From: Pseudomonas sp. SST3
Lineage (GTDB): Bacteria; Pseudomonadota; Gammaproteobacteria; Pseudomonadales; Pseudomonadaceae
DNA: 64,000 nt
Assembly: GCF_003325755.1 (NCBI RefSeq)
Contig: NZ_QORI02000010.1
Coordinates: 62,001-126,000 of the forward strand
Reading direction: 5' to 3'
Both the position numbers and the translations under genes were made by a program. The notes under the pieces are model-generated. The model was not told the origin of the DNA and made no database searches. It saw nothing but the letters and a program-made list of their open reading frames with translations. Below, in pieces: positions 29,247-37,114 of this stretch (the first letter of the stretch is position 1; every line of letters starts with the position of its first letter).

Positions 29247-29684
29247 TCACCGCTTGGCAGCTTCGCTTTCGATATAAGTGCGGATGGCCCAAAGCGCTTC
29301 CTGACTGAGGTAATCAGCCATGCGCGGCATGTACACGGCACCGTCGCGCACCGCACCGTTGATGACGCGCTCCTTGTACCACTCGTCGCCATCGTAGCTG
29401 GCTTCCAACTCGCGAAGATCGGGGGCGATCCCGCCAGAAATCGCTTCGAGGCCGTGGCAGCGCGCGCAGTTCTGGTTATAGGCGGAGGATCCGATCTCCA
29501 CGGCCTTGTCGTGGTACTCGCTCGGCGCTCGGTAGGGATTCTCATCAACCCACTCCTCGCCCAACGGTTCCAGCCCTTTGGTCTCGACTTTTTGGGGCGT
29601 GACGTCGCCGTGAGCCAGCGCCAGACCGGCGAAACCGAGCAGACCCGTAGCGAGAAGCGCGCGCAATGATTTCTTGTTGTTCAT
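29247..29684 (-). CDS. exaB: cytochrome c550, electron acceptor of the quinoprotein dehydrogenase
   Basis: A 145-residue periplasmic monohaem cytochrome c. Signal peptide MNNKKSLRALLATGLLGFAGLALA, haem site CARCH (about residue 72), and a Met ligand expected in VYMPRMADYL. It takes electrons from the PQQ alcohol dehydrogenase and passes them toward the terminal oxidase; the P. aeruginosa equivalent is exaB and the P. putida one pedF. Here it is divergent from pedE rather than downstream of it, with a 344-bp shared control region. The family 3 binding protein follows in the same operon. Confidence 0.9.
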   Translation of the reverse strand: MNNKKSLRALLATGLLGFAGLALAHGDVTPQKVETKGLEPLGEEWVDENPYRAPSEYHDKAVEIGSSAYNQNCARCHGLEAISGGIAPDLRELEASYDGDEWYKERVINGAVRDGAVYMPRMADYLSQEALWAIRTYIESEAAKR

Positions 29685-29801
29685 GACTACCACCGTTGAT
29701 TTCGATTACCTGAGCAAGGCAGCCCCGTCTGGAGCGCATGGTGGTCATCTTGGCGGTCGAACCCTGGTGGCAGAATCCTGCTTTGGTTGTCTGCATCTCC
29801 T

Positions 29802-29816
29802 CCCTTGGTAGTAGGG
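29802..29816. promoter_or_regulatory. CTACC-AAGG box before exaB
   Basis: Read toward exaB: CCCTACTACCAAGGG, ~118 bp before the start codon. This is the best match to the shared box. Confidence 0.6.
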
Positions 29817-29841
29817 CCTCGTGCGGCTATTACGAGGCACC

Positions 29842-29885
29842 GAGGTAGCAAGGCGAAAACACAGGCCGACTGGGAAGTTTTCCCA
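29842..29885. promoter_or_regulatory. CTACC-type box plus GGGAA palindrome before pedE
   Basis: The box GAGGTAGCAAGG (29842-29853) is followed by TGGGAA-GTT-TTCCCA (29871-29885), whose centre is ~150 bp before the pedE ATG. The order box, palindrome, gene is the same as at pedH and the TonB receptor. Confidence 0.55.
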
Positions 29886-30028
29886 GCATCAGCGGGAGCT
29901 TTTCCGTATCGATCACCGCGACGCCCTCCCAATAATCGAATCGCCTGGCCGGCCGCTGGCCGCACGCCGCTGACTGGTGCGCGAGCATAGCGCCCGGCCT
30001 CGTTCGAATCGACCAAGGGAAACCAACC

Positions 30029-31888
30029 ATGACAACAAGATCACCCCTGGGCAGCAAACGCCCTCTCGCCATCGCCGTGCTCGCTGGCGGCCTCTCATTA
30101 AGCGGCTTTTCAAGCGCTGCGAATGTCACCTGGGATGACATCGCCAACGATCATCTTTCGACCGAAAACGTGTTGCAGTACGGCCTGGGAACCAACGCCC
30201 AGCGCTGGAGCCCGTTGGCCCAGATAAACGATGGGAACGTCTTCAAGCTGACCCCGGCCTGGTCCTTTTCCTTCGGTGACGAGAAACAACGAGGCCAGGA
30301 GTCTCAGGCGATCGTGCACGATGGGGTCATCTACGTAACCGGATCCTACTCGCGGGTGTTCGCGCTCGATTCACGTACCGGCAAACGCCTCTGGAGCTAC
30401 GCCCACCGGCTGCCCGACGACATCCGCCCTTGCTGCGATGTGGTCAACCGCGGCGCTGCCATCTATGGCGACAAGATCTACTTCGGCACCCTCGATGCGC
30501 AGGTGGTAGCGCTGAACAAGGACACTGGCAAGGTCGTCTGGAAGAAGAAGTTCGGCGATCATGGGGCGGGTTACACGATGACCGGCGCGCCCACCCTGAT
30601 CAAGGATCAGAAGAGCGGCAGGGTGCTGCTGATCCACGGCAGCTCTGGCGATGAATTCGGCATTGTCGGCAAGTTGTTTGCGCGCGACCCGGACACGGGT
30701 GAAGAAGTCTGGATGCGCCCCTTCGTCGAAGGTCACGTTGGCCGGCTGAACGGCAAGGACAGCACGCCGACCGGCGACATCAAGGCGCCCTCCTGGCCGG
30801 ATGACCCGAACTCACCCACCGGCAAGAAGGAAGCCTGGAGCCAGGGCGGCGGTGCACCGTGGCAGAGCGCAAGTTTCGATGCCGAAACCAACACTATCAT
30901 CGTCGGTGCAGGCAATCCGGCACCATGGAACGGCTGGGCGCGCACCGCCGATGGGGGTGATCCGAAGGATTACGACAGCCTCTACACGTCTGGACAGGTC
31001 GGCGTCGATGCTACCACTGGCGAAGTGAAGTGGTTCTATCAACACACGCCGAACGATGCCTGGGACTTCTCCGGCAACAATGAGCTGGTCCTGTTCGATT
31101 ACAAGAACAAAGATGGCAAGACCGTCAAAGCCACGGCCCACGCCGACCGCAACGGCTTTTTCTATGTGGTCAACCGCGAGGACGGCAAACTGCAGAACGC
31201 CTTCCCCTTCGTCGACAACATCACCTGGGCCAGCCACATCGACCTGAAGACCGGGCGGCCGGTGGAGAACGAGGGCCAGCGCCCGCCGAAGCCTGAGCCC
31301 GGCGAGGCGCACGGCAAATCAGTGGAAGTCTCACCGCCCTTCCTCGGCGGCAAGAACTGGAACCCCATGGCTTACAGCCAGGATACTGGCCTGTTCTACG
31401 TTCCCGCCAACCATTGGAAAGAGGACTACTGGACCGAGGAGGTCAGCTACAAGAAAGGCAACGCTTACCTCGGCCAAGGCTTCCGCATCAAGCGCATGTA
31501 TGACGATCACGTCGGGATTCTGCGTGCCATGGACCCCACCACCGGCAAGGTCGCCTGGGAGCACAAGGAACCGCTGCCGCTCTGGGCCGGCGTCCTCGCC
31601 ACCAAGGGCAACCTAGTGTTCACCGGTACAGGTGATGGCTACCTGAAGGCCTTCAACGCGAAAACCGGCGAGGAGCTCTGGAAATTCCAGACCGGTAGCG
31701 GAATCATCGCGCCGCCGATCACCTGGGAACAGGACGGCGAGCAGTTCATTGGCGTGACCGTTGGCTACGGCGGCGCTGTGCCGCTGTGGGGCGGCGAAAT
31801 GGCTGTGCTGACCAAGCCGGTTGCTCAAGGCGGCTCGTTCTGGGCGTTTCGAATCCCTAGTTGGGAAAACCAGACCGCCAAACGATAA
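30029..31888 (+). CDS. pedE: PQQ-dependent alcohol dehydrogenase, calcium type (PedE/ExaA)
   Basis: A 619-residue periplasmic quinoprotein ethanol dehydrogenase with a signal peptide ending near residue 31 (LSGFSSAA). It shares the blade motifs and the vicinal disulfide (C135-C136) with the paralogue at 24.8-26.6 kb; metal ligands are E209 and N296 (GAGNPAPWN). The catalytic D346 is followed by F347 and S348, so the extra Asp of lanthanide enzymes is absent and Ca2+ is the expected metal. It is the counterpart of P. aeruginosa ExaA and P. putida PedE. AAGGGAAACCAACC precedes the ATG. It is divergent from exaB. Confidence 0.92.
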   Translation: MTTRSPLGSKRPLAIAVLAGGLSLSGFSSAANVTWDDIANDHLSTENVLQYGLGTNAQRWSPLAQINDGNVFKLTPAWSFSFGDEKQRGQESQAIVHDGVIYVTGSYSRVFALDSRTGKRLWSYAHRLPDDIRPCCDVVNRGAAIYGDKIYFGTLDAQVVALNKDTGKVVWKKKFGDHGAGYTMTGAPTLIKDQKSGRVLLIHGSSGDEFGIVGKLFARDPDTGEEVWMRPFVEGHVGRLNGKDSTPTGDIKAPSWPDDPNSPTGKKEAWSQGGGAPWQSASFDAETNTIIVGAGNPAPWNGWARTADGGDPKDYDSLYTSGQVGVDATTGEVKWFYQHTPNDAWDFSGNNELVLFDYKNKDGKTVKATAHADRNGFFYVVNREDGKLQNAFPFVDNITWASHIDLKTGRPVENEGQRPPKPEPGEAHGKSVEVSPPFLGGKNWNPMAYSQDTGLFYVPANHWKEDYWTEEVSYKKGNAYLGQGFRIKRMYDDHVGILRAMDPTTGKVAWEHKEPLPLWAGVLATKGNLVFTGTGDGYLKAFNAKTGEELWKFQTGSGIIAPPITWEQDGEQFIGVTVGYGGAVPLWGGEMAVLTKPVAQGGSFWAFRIPSWENQTAKR

Positions 31889-31893
31889 GACGC

Positions 31894-31922
31894 CGGCTGT
31901 GCTCGATGAGCGAGCACAGCCG
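31894..31922 (+). terminator. strong hairpin after pedE without T-run
   Basis: A perfect 12-bp stem, CGGCTGTGCTCG/CGAGCACAGCCG with loop ATGAG, begins six bases after the pedE stop. No T-run follows, so it may stabilise the mRNA end or give partial termination before the pentapeptide gene. Confidence 0.5.
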
Positions 31923-32042
31923 CACACGGAACAGCTGGCGGGACATGAACTGGATTGGCCTACAGAGTTGGCGCTCTCCTGGCCTGACGGTCCTCGCCTG
32001 AGCCGGCTGCTCTTTCTTCACCTATCGAACATGGGAACCGCC

Positions 32043-32690
32043 ATGAACATATCCCGCTATCTGCTGCCCATCGCAGTGATCCTCAGCGCGCCGCTGCACG
32101 CTGACGACCAGCCGCCCACCATCAATGGCTGTGTCATCCAGCCAGAAAGCAAATGTGCCAACGCCGATCTTCGCGGCGCCGACCTGAGCAACCAGGACAT
32201 GCGCAAGATGGATCTGACCGGCGCCGATCTCACCGGGGCCAACCTGAGGCATGCCAATCTCGACCTGGCCAATCTGGAGAAGGCCAACTTGACCGGCGCC
32301 ACCCTCACCCGCGCCAGTCTTCAACAAGCCAACCTGCGTCTGGCGAACTTCACCGATGCGCAATTGGTGGCCATTCAGGGTTGGGGACTGTTCGCGCAGG
32401 CCGCGCGATTCAATGGGGCCAACCTGACTGCGGCCAATCTCGAATTCGCTCGTTTGAGCGGTGCGAAGTTGCATGGTGCCAACCTCACCGCCGCCAACCT
32501 GGAAATGACCTGGCTAAGCAAGGCCGACCTCGACCATGCGAATCTGACCGACGCTAATTTGCAGGAAGGCAAGCTCAACGATGCCAATCTCGGCAACGCG
32601 ACCCTGACTGGCGCACGCCGACACTATGCAACCTTTCAAGGCAGCAATATGGACGGTTGCTTCGATTGCCCAGTGGACTGGGAGAAGTAA
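32043..32690 (+). CDS. exported pentapeptide-repeat protein
   Basis: A 215-residue protein with a signal peptide (MNISRYLLPIAVILSAPLHA) followed by a right-handed quadrilateral helix of A(D/N)Lxx repeats: ADLRGADLSNQ, ANLRHANLDLANL and so on to about residue 190. Cysteine pairs flank the repeats: C31 and C38 (GCVIQPESKC) before them and CFDC near the C-terminus, which could form disulfides in the periplasm. The P. putida ped cluster has a pentapeptide gene in the same place next to pedE. The role is unknown; mature-enzyme stabilisation or a surface for cytochrome docking are guesses. Confidence 0.85.
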   Translation: MNISRYLLPIAVILSAPLHADDQPPTINGCVIQPESKCANADLRGADLSNQDMRKMDLTGADLTGANLRHANLDLANLEKANLTGATLTRASLQQANLRLANFTDAQLVAIQGWGLFAQAARFNGANLTAANLEFARLSGAKLHGANLTAANLEMTWLSKADLDHANLTDANLQEGKLNDANLGNATLTGARRHYATFQGSNMDGCFDCPVDWEK

Positions 32691-32808
32691 TAGGACGGGT
32701 GCATCGAACCAGCGCGCCATGCGCTTTAATGGCAGGTGCGCGCCCGTTCCCAGGGGCGACGATTCAGCGGCTTGAAGTGGAGGCCCTATCGATATCCGCA
32801 TTCCCCAG

Positions 32809-33408
32809 TTGACCGACCTCGAGCGCCTGCCCCGCTTCGACGGTCTCGCCCTCGACCGTATCGTCACGCCGTCGACGCCCGAGGAATTCGCCCAGGCCGT
32901 CGACGACATCCTGACCTTTGCACAGATCGGGTTCGATACCGAATCCAAACCCACCTTCACAGTAGGCGAGCTGTCCAGCGGGCCTCACCTCATTCAGTTC
33001 GCAACGCCAACAAAAGCCTATCTTTTTCAGATCGGAATACCCGGTTGCGTCGAGGCCGCTAAGCGGGTGCTGGAGACGGACCAAGTATTGAAAGTCGGAT
33101 TCGGTCTGGCGTCCGATCGCAGCCGTCTACGCACCCGGTTGGGGATCGAATTGCGGCACAGCGTCGATCTTGGTTCGGCGCTGAGATATCACGGCAAGAA
33201 GGGTCAGGTCGGGCTTCGCGGTGCGGTGGCGGCGGTACTGGGTGCCGGTATAAGCAAGTCACGCAGCGTGTCGACTTCCAACTGGGCTAACAAAAATCTG
33301 GCCGAAGCGCAGCAGCGTTATGCCGCCAACGATGCCTATGCCGCGCTGATGGTATTTCTTGCATTGGATGCGCAGTCGCGAGCGTTGCTACTGGATCGAG
33401 TGATATGA
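32809..33408 (+). CDS. 3'-5' exonuclease (DnaQ/RNase D-like)
   Basis: A 199-residue protein with the DEDD exonuclease pattern: GFDTESKPTF (Exo I, D and E), VGFGLASDRSRL (Exo II) and YAANDAYAALMV (Exo III, Y-x3-D). It resembles the RNase D/WRN exonuclease domain without an HRDC tail. The first standard start is TTG. A GGAGG sits 21 bases too far upstream for it but four bases before an in-frame ATC that would add IDIRIPQ, so the real start may be non-standard. It is unrelated by function to the alcohol genes around it. Confidence 0.78.
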   Translation: MTDLERLPRFDGLALDRIVTPSTPEEFAQAVDDILTFAQIGFDTESKPTFTVGELSSGPHLIQFATPTKAYLFQIGIPGCVEAAKRVLETDQVLKVGFGLASDRSRLRTRLGIELRHSVDLGSALRYHGKKGQVGLRGAVAAVLGAGISKSRSVSTSNWANKNLAEAQQRYAANDAYAALMVFLALDAQSRALLLDRVI

Positions 33409-33635
33409 GGCTCGGCCTGGACGACGGACCGTCCGGCCTGAAATGCATACTCAACGAAGGATTGCCGGGTTCCTTTCGCCATCCCTGCCCCAACGTCTAT
33501 CCGGCGCTGGATGTCCTTTCGCACGTTGTGTTGCAGCTTGAACCGAGATCTGGCTGACCTCTCCGCGACTGCTGAGAGGTCCGGCCAATGATTTTATCGT
33601 CGACACGCACCTCCCTGTGCCGTCGTTTTTTACGC

Positions 33636-35939
33636 TTACAACGCATCCCAAACGTAACGTACGCCCAACCAGCCAGCACGCGGCGCACCGGGCGCGATGA
33701 ACTGCTCGTGGCGCCACTCCTCCGGGTCGGTTTCGAAGGCATTGCCAGCGCCTACGAAAGGGTTTTCGGCCAAGGCGCCGCTCGTGGCATAGCGCTTGTC
33801 GAACAGGTTGTCGACCCGACCGAACAGAGTCCAGTCACGAGCGAAGCGGTAATCGGCACTCAGATTGACCACCGCATAACCCGGCAGTGTGCCGCTGCCC
33901 TCGACCTCGTCGTTGGACTGATGACGATTGTTCTCATTGCCCCGCACATACTGCTCGGAATACGCCAGCACAGTTGTACCGATACGAAGCCGATCGTTCA
34001 GATTCCAGTCCAAGCCGAGCTTGAGGTTGTGTTTCGGCAACCCTGGCAGGTAGTCGCCACGGGAGATGTGAATCTCGTCATCCGGGCAGCCGCCCTCGCC
34101 CTCGGTGCTGTTGTTCTCGGCCAGGATGCATGCAGAGGACTGTAACGTGGCGTGCAAGTAGGTGTAATCCACCCGCCAATCGACCGGCCCTTGCTCGCCG
34201 GCCAGGCCCAGCTCGATACCTTGGCGCCTTGTGCGGCCGAAGTTGGTGAAGTAACCCTTGCTACCACCGGTTCCGACGAACAGCAGATCATCGTGGTTAA
34301 GGCTGCGGAAGGCCGTGACGTTCCATTCGGTGCCGCTGGCCAGCTGGCCGCGCACGCCAAATTCCAGGGTGCGAGTGACGACCTGTTCCAGGAATGGATC
34401 GGCGGCCATGGCGTTGGGCAGGCTGCAGGGATTTTCCGGATCGGCACAACCCAGTTCGATCGGCGTCGGCGCCCGATTGCCTTGGGAGTAACCGCCGTAG
34501 AGGGTCACCGCGGGCTGTAACTGCCAGGCGAACCCCAGCGCCGGGTTCAGCTTGCGATAGGTGAAATCGCCATTGAGGTCATCTCCCATGCGATCGGTGT
34601 TGACTACCCGGGTGCGGTTGTAGCGTAGCGAGCCGGTCAGCTGCAGCGCGTCGGTTAGCGACCATGTGTCGGTGGCGTAGAGACTGGAAGTGCGGGTGCG
34701 ACCCAACAGGCTATTGGCTGGGTCTTCGGCCTCGGTGGCAAGAATGCCGCGCTTATCGGTCAGCTCACCGCCTTGCTCGCTCTGGTGAAAGCTGGCGCGG
34801 GTGTTGTCGTGGGACAGGCCAAAGGCGAACTGGTGGGCCCCGGCATGACGGGACCACTGCAGGGCCAGGCCGTAGGCGCGCTGGCTAGTACGGGTGCGGT
34901 TCAGCACGCCGGTTTCCGGACCCTCGCCGGCCAGGAAGCCGTCGTCTTCCCACTCTTCATATTCGTCTTCGTACTCATCGTTTCCGTCACCGTTAAGGGT
35001 CGCTGTGCGGGTGCGCCGCAAATAGACGGTGCCGGACAGCCGGTCGCTATCGCTCAGCCAGTGACTGCCGGAAAACGCCATTAGGTGGCTACGGTTCTCA
35101 GTCTGGTCGGGATAGGTAAAAATCGCGTCGCGGTCCTGCTCATGCATGCTTTCGGGGATCAGTCCGTTACCAATCAGATCGTTGTCAGCATGAGCCAGCG
35201 TCAGGGCCAGGTCCGTGCTGTCTGTGGTCCAGGCGAATTTGCCGAACAGCTGGCCTACCTCAGACGGCGAATGGTCGCGCCAGCCGTCTTCATCCATCCC
35301 TTCGGCCGCCAAGTACCAGGAAAACTCCTCATGTTGGCCGCCATGCTCCACTGAGCCACCGTAGCGGCCAAAGGAGCCGCCGTAGAGTTGCGCCGCGCCG
35401 CCAGGATGAGTGTCGCCCCGCTTGGTTTCCAGCGCCAGGGCGCCGCCGAGTGTGTTGAGGCCGTACAGTGGGTTGGAGCCAGGCACCAGAGCCGCCCCAG
35501 CGATGGCGGCCTGGGGAATAAGGTCCCAGTGCACCACGTCGCCGAACGCTTCATTGATGCGCACGCCGTCGAGAAACACCGATAGGCCTTGGGCCGTGCC
35601 CAGTAGCGGCGAAGCGGTGAAGCCCCGGTAATTCAGGTCTGCCTGATAGGGGTTGCCCTGGGTCTCGTTGAGGTTGACGCTCGGCAGACCGCGCTGCAGT
35701 TTTTCTGCCAGAGACTGCCCTCCCAGCTTGCGCAGGCGCTCGTCGTCCAGGGTTTGAATGTTGGCCGGAACCCGATCCTTCGGCAGATCGATGCCGGGCA
35801 GCGGAGTCGTGGCGACAACCTCATCACTCTTGAGCTCGAGTGGCTCCTCAGCCTGGGCGAAACCAGGCAACAAGCCGGCAACGGCGAGCGAAAGCAGCGT
35901 GCGACGGGGCGTCCAGCTGCGGCAGATCTGATATTGCAT
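33636..35939 (-). CDS. TonB-dependent outer-membrane receptor, possibly for metal uptake
   Basis: A 767-residue receptor. Signal peptide to about residue 30 (GFAQA), a TonB-box-like SDEVVATTPLPG at 38-49, plug domain with NYRGFTASPLLGTAQGLSVFLDGVRINE (~103-130), and a beta-barrel ending in the canonical aromatic region (GVRYVWDAL). Residues 318-333 form a very acidic external loop, 11 of 16 D or E. The ATG six bases after AAGGA is preferred over one directly abutting it. It lies between pedE and the PedR2/PedS2 pair, and its promoter carries two GGGAA-TTCCC palindromes. That context favours import of a metal complex needed by the dehydrogenases. Ferric-siderophore uptake is the conventional alternative. 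Confidence 0.85.
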   Translation of the reverse strand: MQYQICRSWTPRRTLLSLAVAGLLPGFAQAEEPLELKSDEVVATTPLPGIDLPKDRVPANIQTLDDERLRKLGGQSLAEKLQRGLPSVNLNETQGNPYQADLNYRGFTASPLLGTAQGLSVFLDGVRINEAFGDVVHWDLIPQAAIAGAALVPGSNPLYGLNTLGGALALETKRGDTHPGGAAQLYGGSFGRYGGSVEHGGQHEEFSWYLAAEGMDEDGWRDHSPSEVGQLFGKFAWTTDSTDLALTLAHADNDLIGNGLIPESMHEQDRDAIFTYPDQTENRSHLMAFSGSHWLSDSDRLSGTVYLRRTRTATLNGDGNDEYEDEYEEWEDDGFLAGEGPETGVLNRTRTSQRAYGLALQWSRHAGAHQFAFGLSHDNTRASFHQSEQGGELTDKRGILATEAEDPANSLLGRTRTSSLYATDTWSLTDALQLTGSLRYNRTRVVNTDRMGDDLNGDFTYRKLNPALGFAWQLQPAVTLYGGYSQGNRAPTPIELGCADPENPCSLPNAMAADPFLEQVVTRTLEFGVRGQLASGTEWNVTAFRSLNHDDLLFVGTGGSKGYFTNFGRTRRQGIELGLAGEQGPVDWRVDYTYLHATLQSSACILAENNSTEGEGGCPDDEIHISRGDYLPGLPKHNLKLGLDWNLNDRLRIGTTVLAYSEQYVRGNENNRHQSNDEVEGSGTLPGYAVVNLSADYRFARDWTLFGRVDNLFDKRYATSGALAENPFVGAGNAFETDPEEWRHEQFIAPGAPRAGWLGVRYVWDAL

Positions 35940-36066
35940 GGGCATTCCTTGTTCTTGTTTTGGCGGATCGTGCCGGGGCGGGTTTGCGGGCGACTCTCCA
36001 TGCTGGCCGATGTCGGCTGGCAAACTGCCAGAACTGATTATCGAGAGCTTCCGCGCACCGCCGACA

Positions 36067-36101
36067 GGGAAAAATTCCCGGTGCTGCCGGGAATTTTTCC
36101 C
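36067..36101. promoter_or_regulatory. two GGGAA-N3-TTCCC palindromes before the TonB receptor
   Basis: GGGAA-AAA-TTCCC (36067-36079) and GGGAA-TTT-TTCCC (36089-36101) are centred 22 bp apart, two helical turns, and together form a perfect 15-bp inverted repeat. Centres are 134 and 156 bp before the start codon. A transcription-terminator hairpin is less likely because they lie well upstream of the gene and far from the exaE stop. Confidence 0.6.
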
Positions 36102-36120
36102 GACCCCGTGGCGATTGGTC

Positions 36121-36138
36121 TTACTACCGCCGGAGTAA
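36121..36138. promoter_or_regulatory. CTACC-type element before the TonB receptor
   Basis: TTACTACC-GC-CGGAGTAA on the plus strand, near-palindromic. It shares TTACTACC with the other boxes but not the AAGG/TTGG part, so it is a weaker match. Confidence 0.4.
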
Positions 36139-36454
36139 TCCGGAACGAAGGCCTTCGAACCAGATGCTCGATGCAATGCCGGCTCTGGCCTGCTGATCGC
36201 CGACCGTCCATACGATTTTTTGGAATACCGGGGCCCTGGTGAGGCTGGCCTTTCTATTGGCTTCAGCTAGTCGACCTGAGGCAGTGCGGATTTTCGAAAA
36301 AGGGCGCGTGCGCCTGACGTCGAGCGCTAGAAAAAATTATCAGGAACGGGCTCGTAAAAAGCCCGCAACGGCCGGGACGAGCCGACCATCAATTGTCCAA
36401 GCTCAAGAACATGAACAAGCCGAAACCGCTCAGGCGCTTCTTTTGATCCAACGT

Positions 36455-37114
36455 TCAAGCCTCGCATAGTGTGCGATCACCGACGCGCAGCAACCCGTGA
36501 TCAATGGCCAGATGCACCATCTCCGCCTGGGAGCTGACCGCCAGTTTGCTCTTGAGCAGCGCCATGTGATTGGAAACGGTCTTACTGCTGATGCAGAGCC
36601 GCTCGGCAATCTCGCGTTTGCCGATACCACGGGCGAGCATGAGGAATATTTCCATCTCGCGTGGCGTCATTTCAGCCAGACGGCCTTTCATAGGAGTGGC
36701 CGAAGGCCGCTGGCAGGCCAACTCGGTCGCCAACGGCTGCTCGATGAATAGCTGTCCAGCAAGCACCTTGCGCACCGCTTCGACCAATACGTCTGGCGCA
36801 CAACGCTTGGTCAGATAGCCGGATGCGCCAGCATCGAGAGCCTGGCGGACCAGCGCCAGCTCATCGTGCATGCTGAAAATCAGCACCGGCAGCAGCGGCA
36901 GGCGCTGGCGCAGCCGCCGACAGGTTTCCAGTCCGCTGATTCCAGGCAGGCCCAGGTCAAGTACGACGAGGCTGGGAATTACCTCCTGCACCCGCTGCAG
37001 TGCCAGCTCCCCGCTCGCGGCCTCGGTCACGACTACCTCCGGCAGTAAGGCTGTAAGCAGGCTGGCATAGCCCTGCCGAACCACCGCATGGTCATCTACC
37101 AACAGGATGTTCAT
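36455..37114 (-). CDS. exaE: LuxR-type response regulator ExaE/PedR2
   Basis: A 219-residue regulator: receiver with phospho-acceptor D53 (SLVVLDLGLPG) and acidic pocket VDDHA, then a LuxR-type DNA-binding domain (MTPREMEIFLMLARGIGKREIAERL). Its ATG overlaps the kinase stop by four bases (ATGA), so the two are translated together. P. aeruginosa ExaE (EraR) activates exaA; P. putida PedR2 switches between pedE and pedH according to lanthanide supply. With both metal types of dehydrogenase present here, the PedR2 role is likely. The GGGAA palindromes before pedH, pedE and the TonB receptor are the candidate targets. Confidence 0.87.
   Translation of the reverse strand: MNILLVDDHAVVRQGYASLLTALLPEVVVTEAASGELALQRVQEVIPSLVVLDLGLPGISGLETCRRLRQRLPLLPVLIFSMHDELALVRQALDAGASGYLTKRCAPDVLVEAVRKVLAGQLFIEQPLATELACQRPSATPMKGRLAEMTPREMEIFLMLARGIGKREIAERLCISSKTVSNHMALLKSKLAVSSQAEMVHLAIDHGLLRVGDRTLCEA

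Larger units (their letters stand above)
29685..30028. other. divergent exaB/pedE control region
   Basis: This 344-bp region holds no gene. It contains the exaB CTACC box (29802-29816), a second box read as GAGGTAGCAAGG (29842-29853), a short inverted repeat CCTCGT/ACGAGG (29817-29836) and the GGGAA palindrome (29871-29885). Confidence 0.6.
35940..36454. other. control region between exaE and the TonB receptor
   Basis: A 515-bp stretch without a supportable gene. It holds the paired palindromes (36067-36101) and a CTACC-type element (36121-36138). A short hairpin CGGGCT/AGCCCG near 36347-36363 may end exaE transcripts, with no clear T-run. Confidence 0.55.

Noticed and set aside
31821..32042. 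Longer N-terminus for the pentapeptide protein
   Set aside because: The upstream in-frame residues overlap the pedE end and the hairpin; the ATG at 32043 begins a clear signal peptide.
33405..33557. Short plus-strand frame starting ATGAGGCTCGG after the exonuclease
   Set aside because: Fifty residues without recognisable features, overlapping the exonuclease end; probably chance.
36067..36101. Paired GGGAA/TTCCC repeat as a transcription terminator of exaE
   Set aside because: It is ~350 bp past the exaE stop and its halves are each palindromic with the same core seen in other promoters, so an operator fits better.
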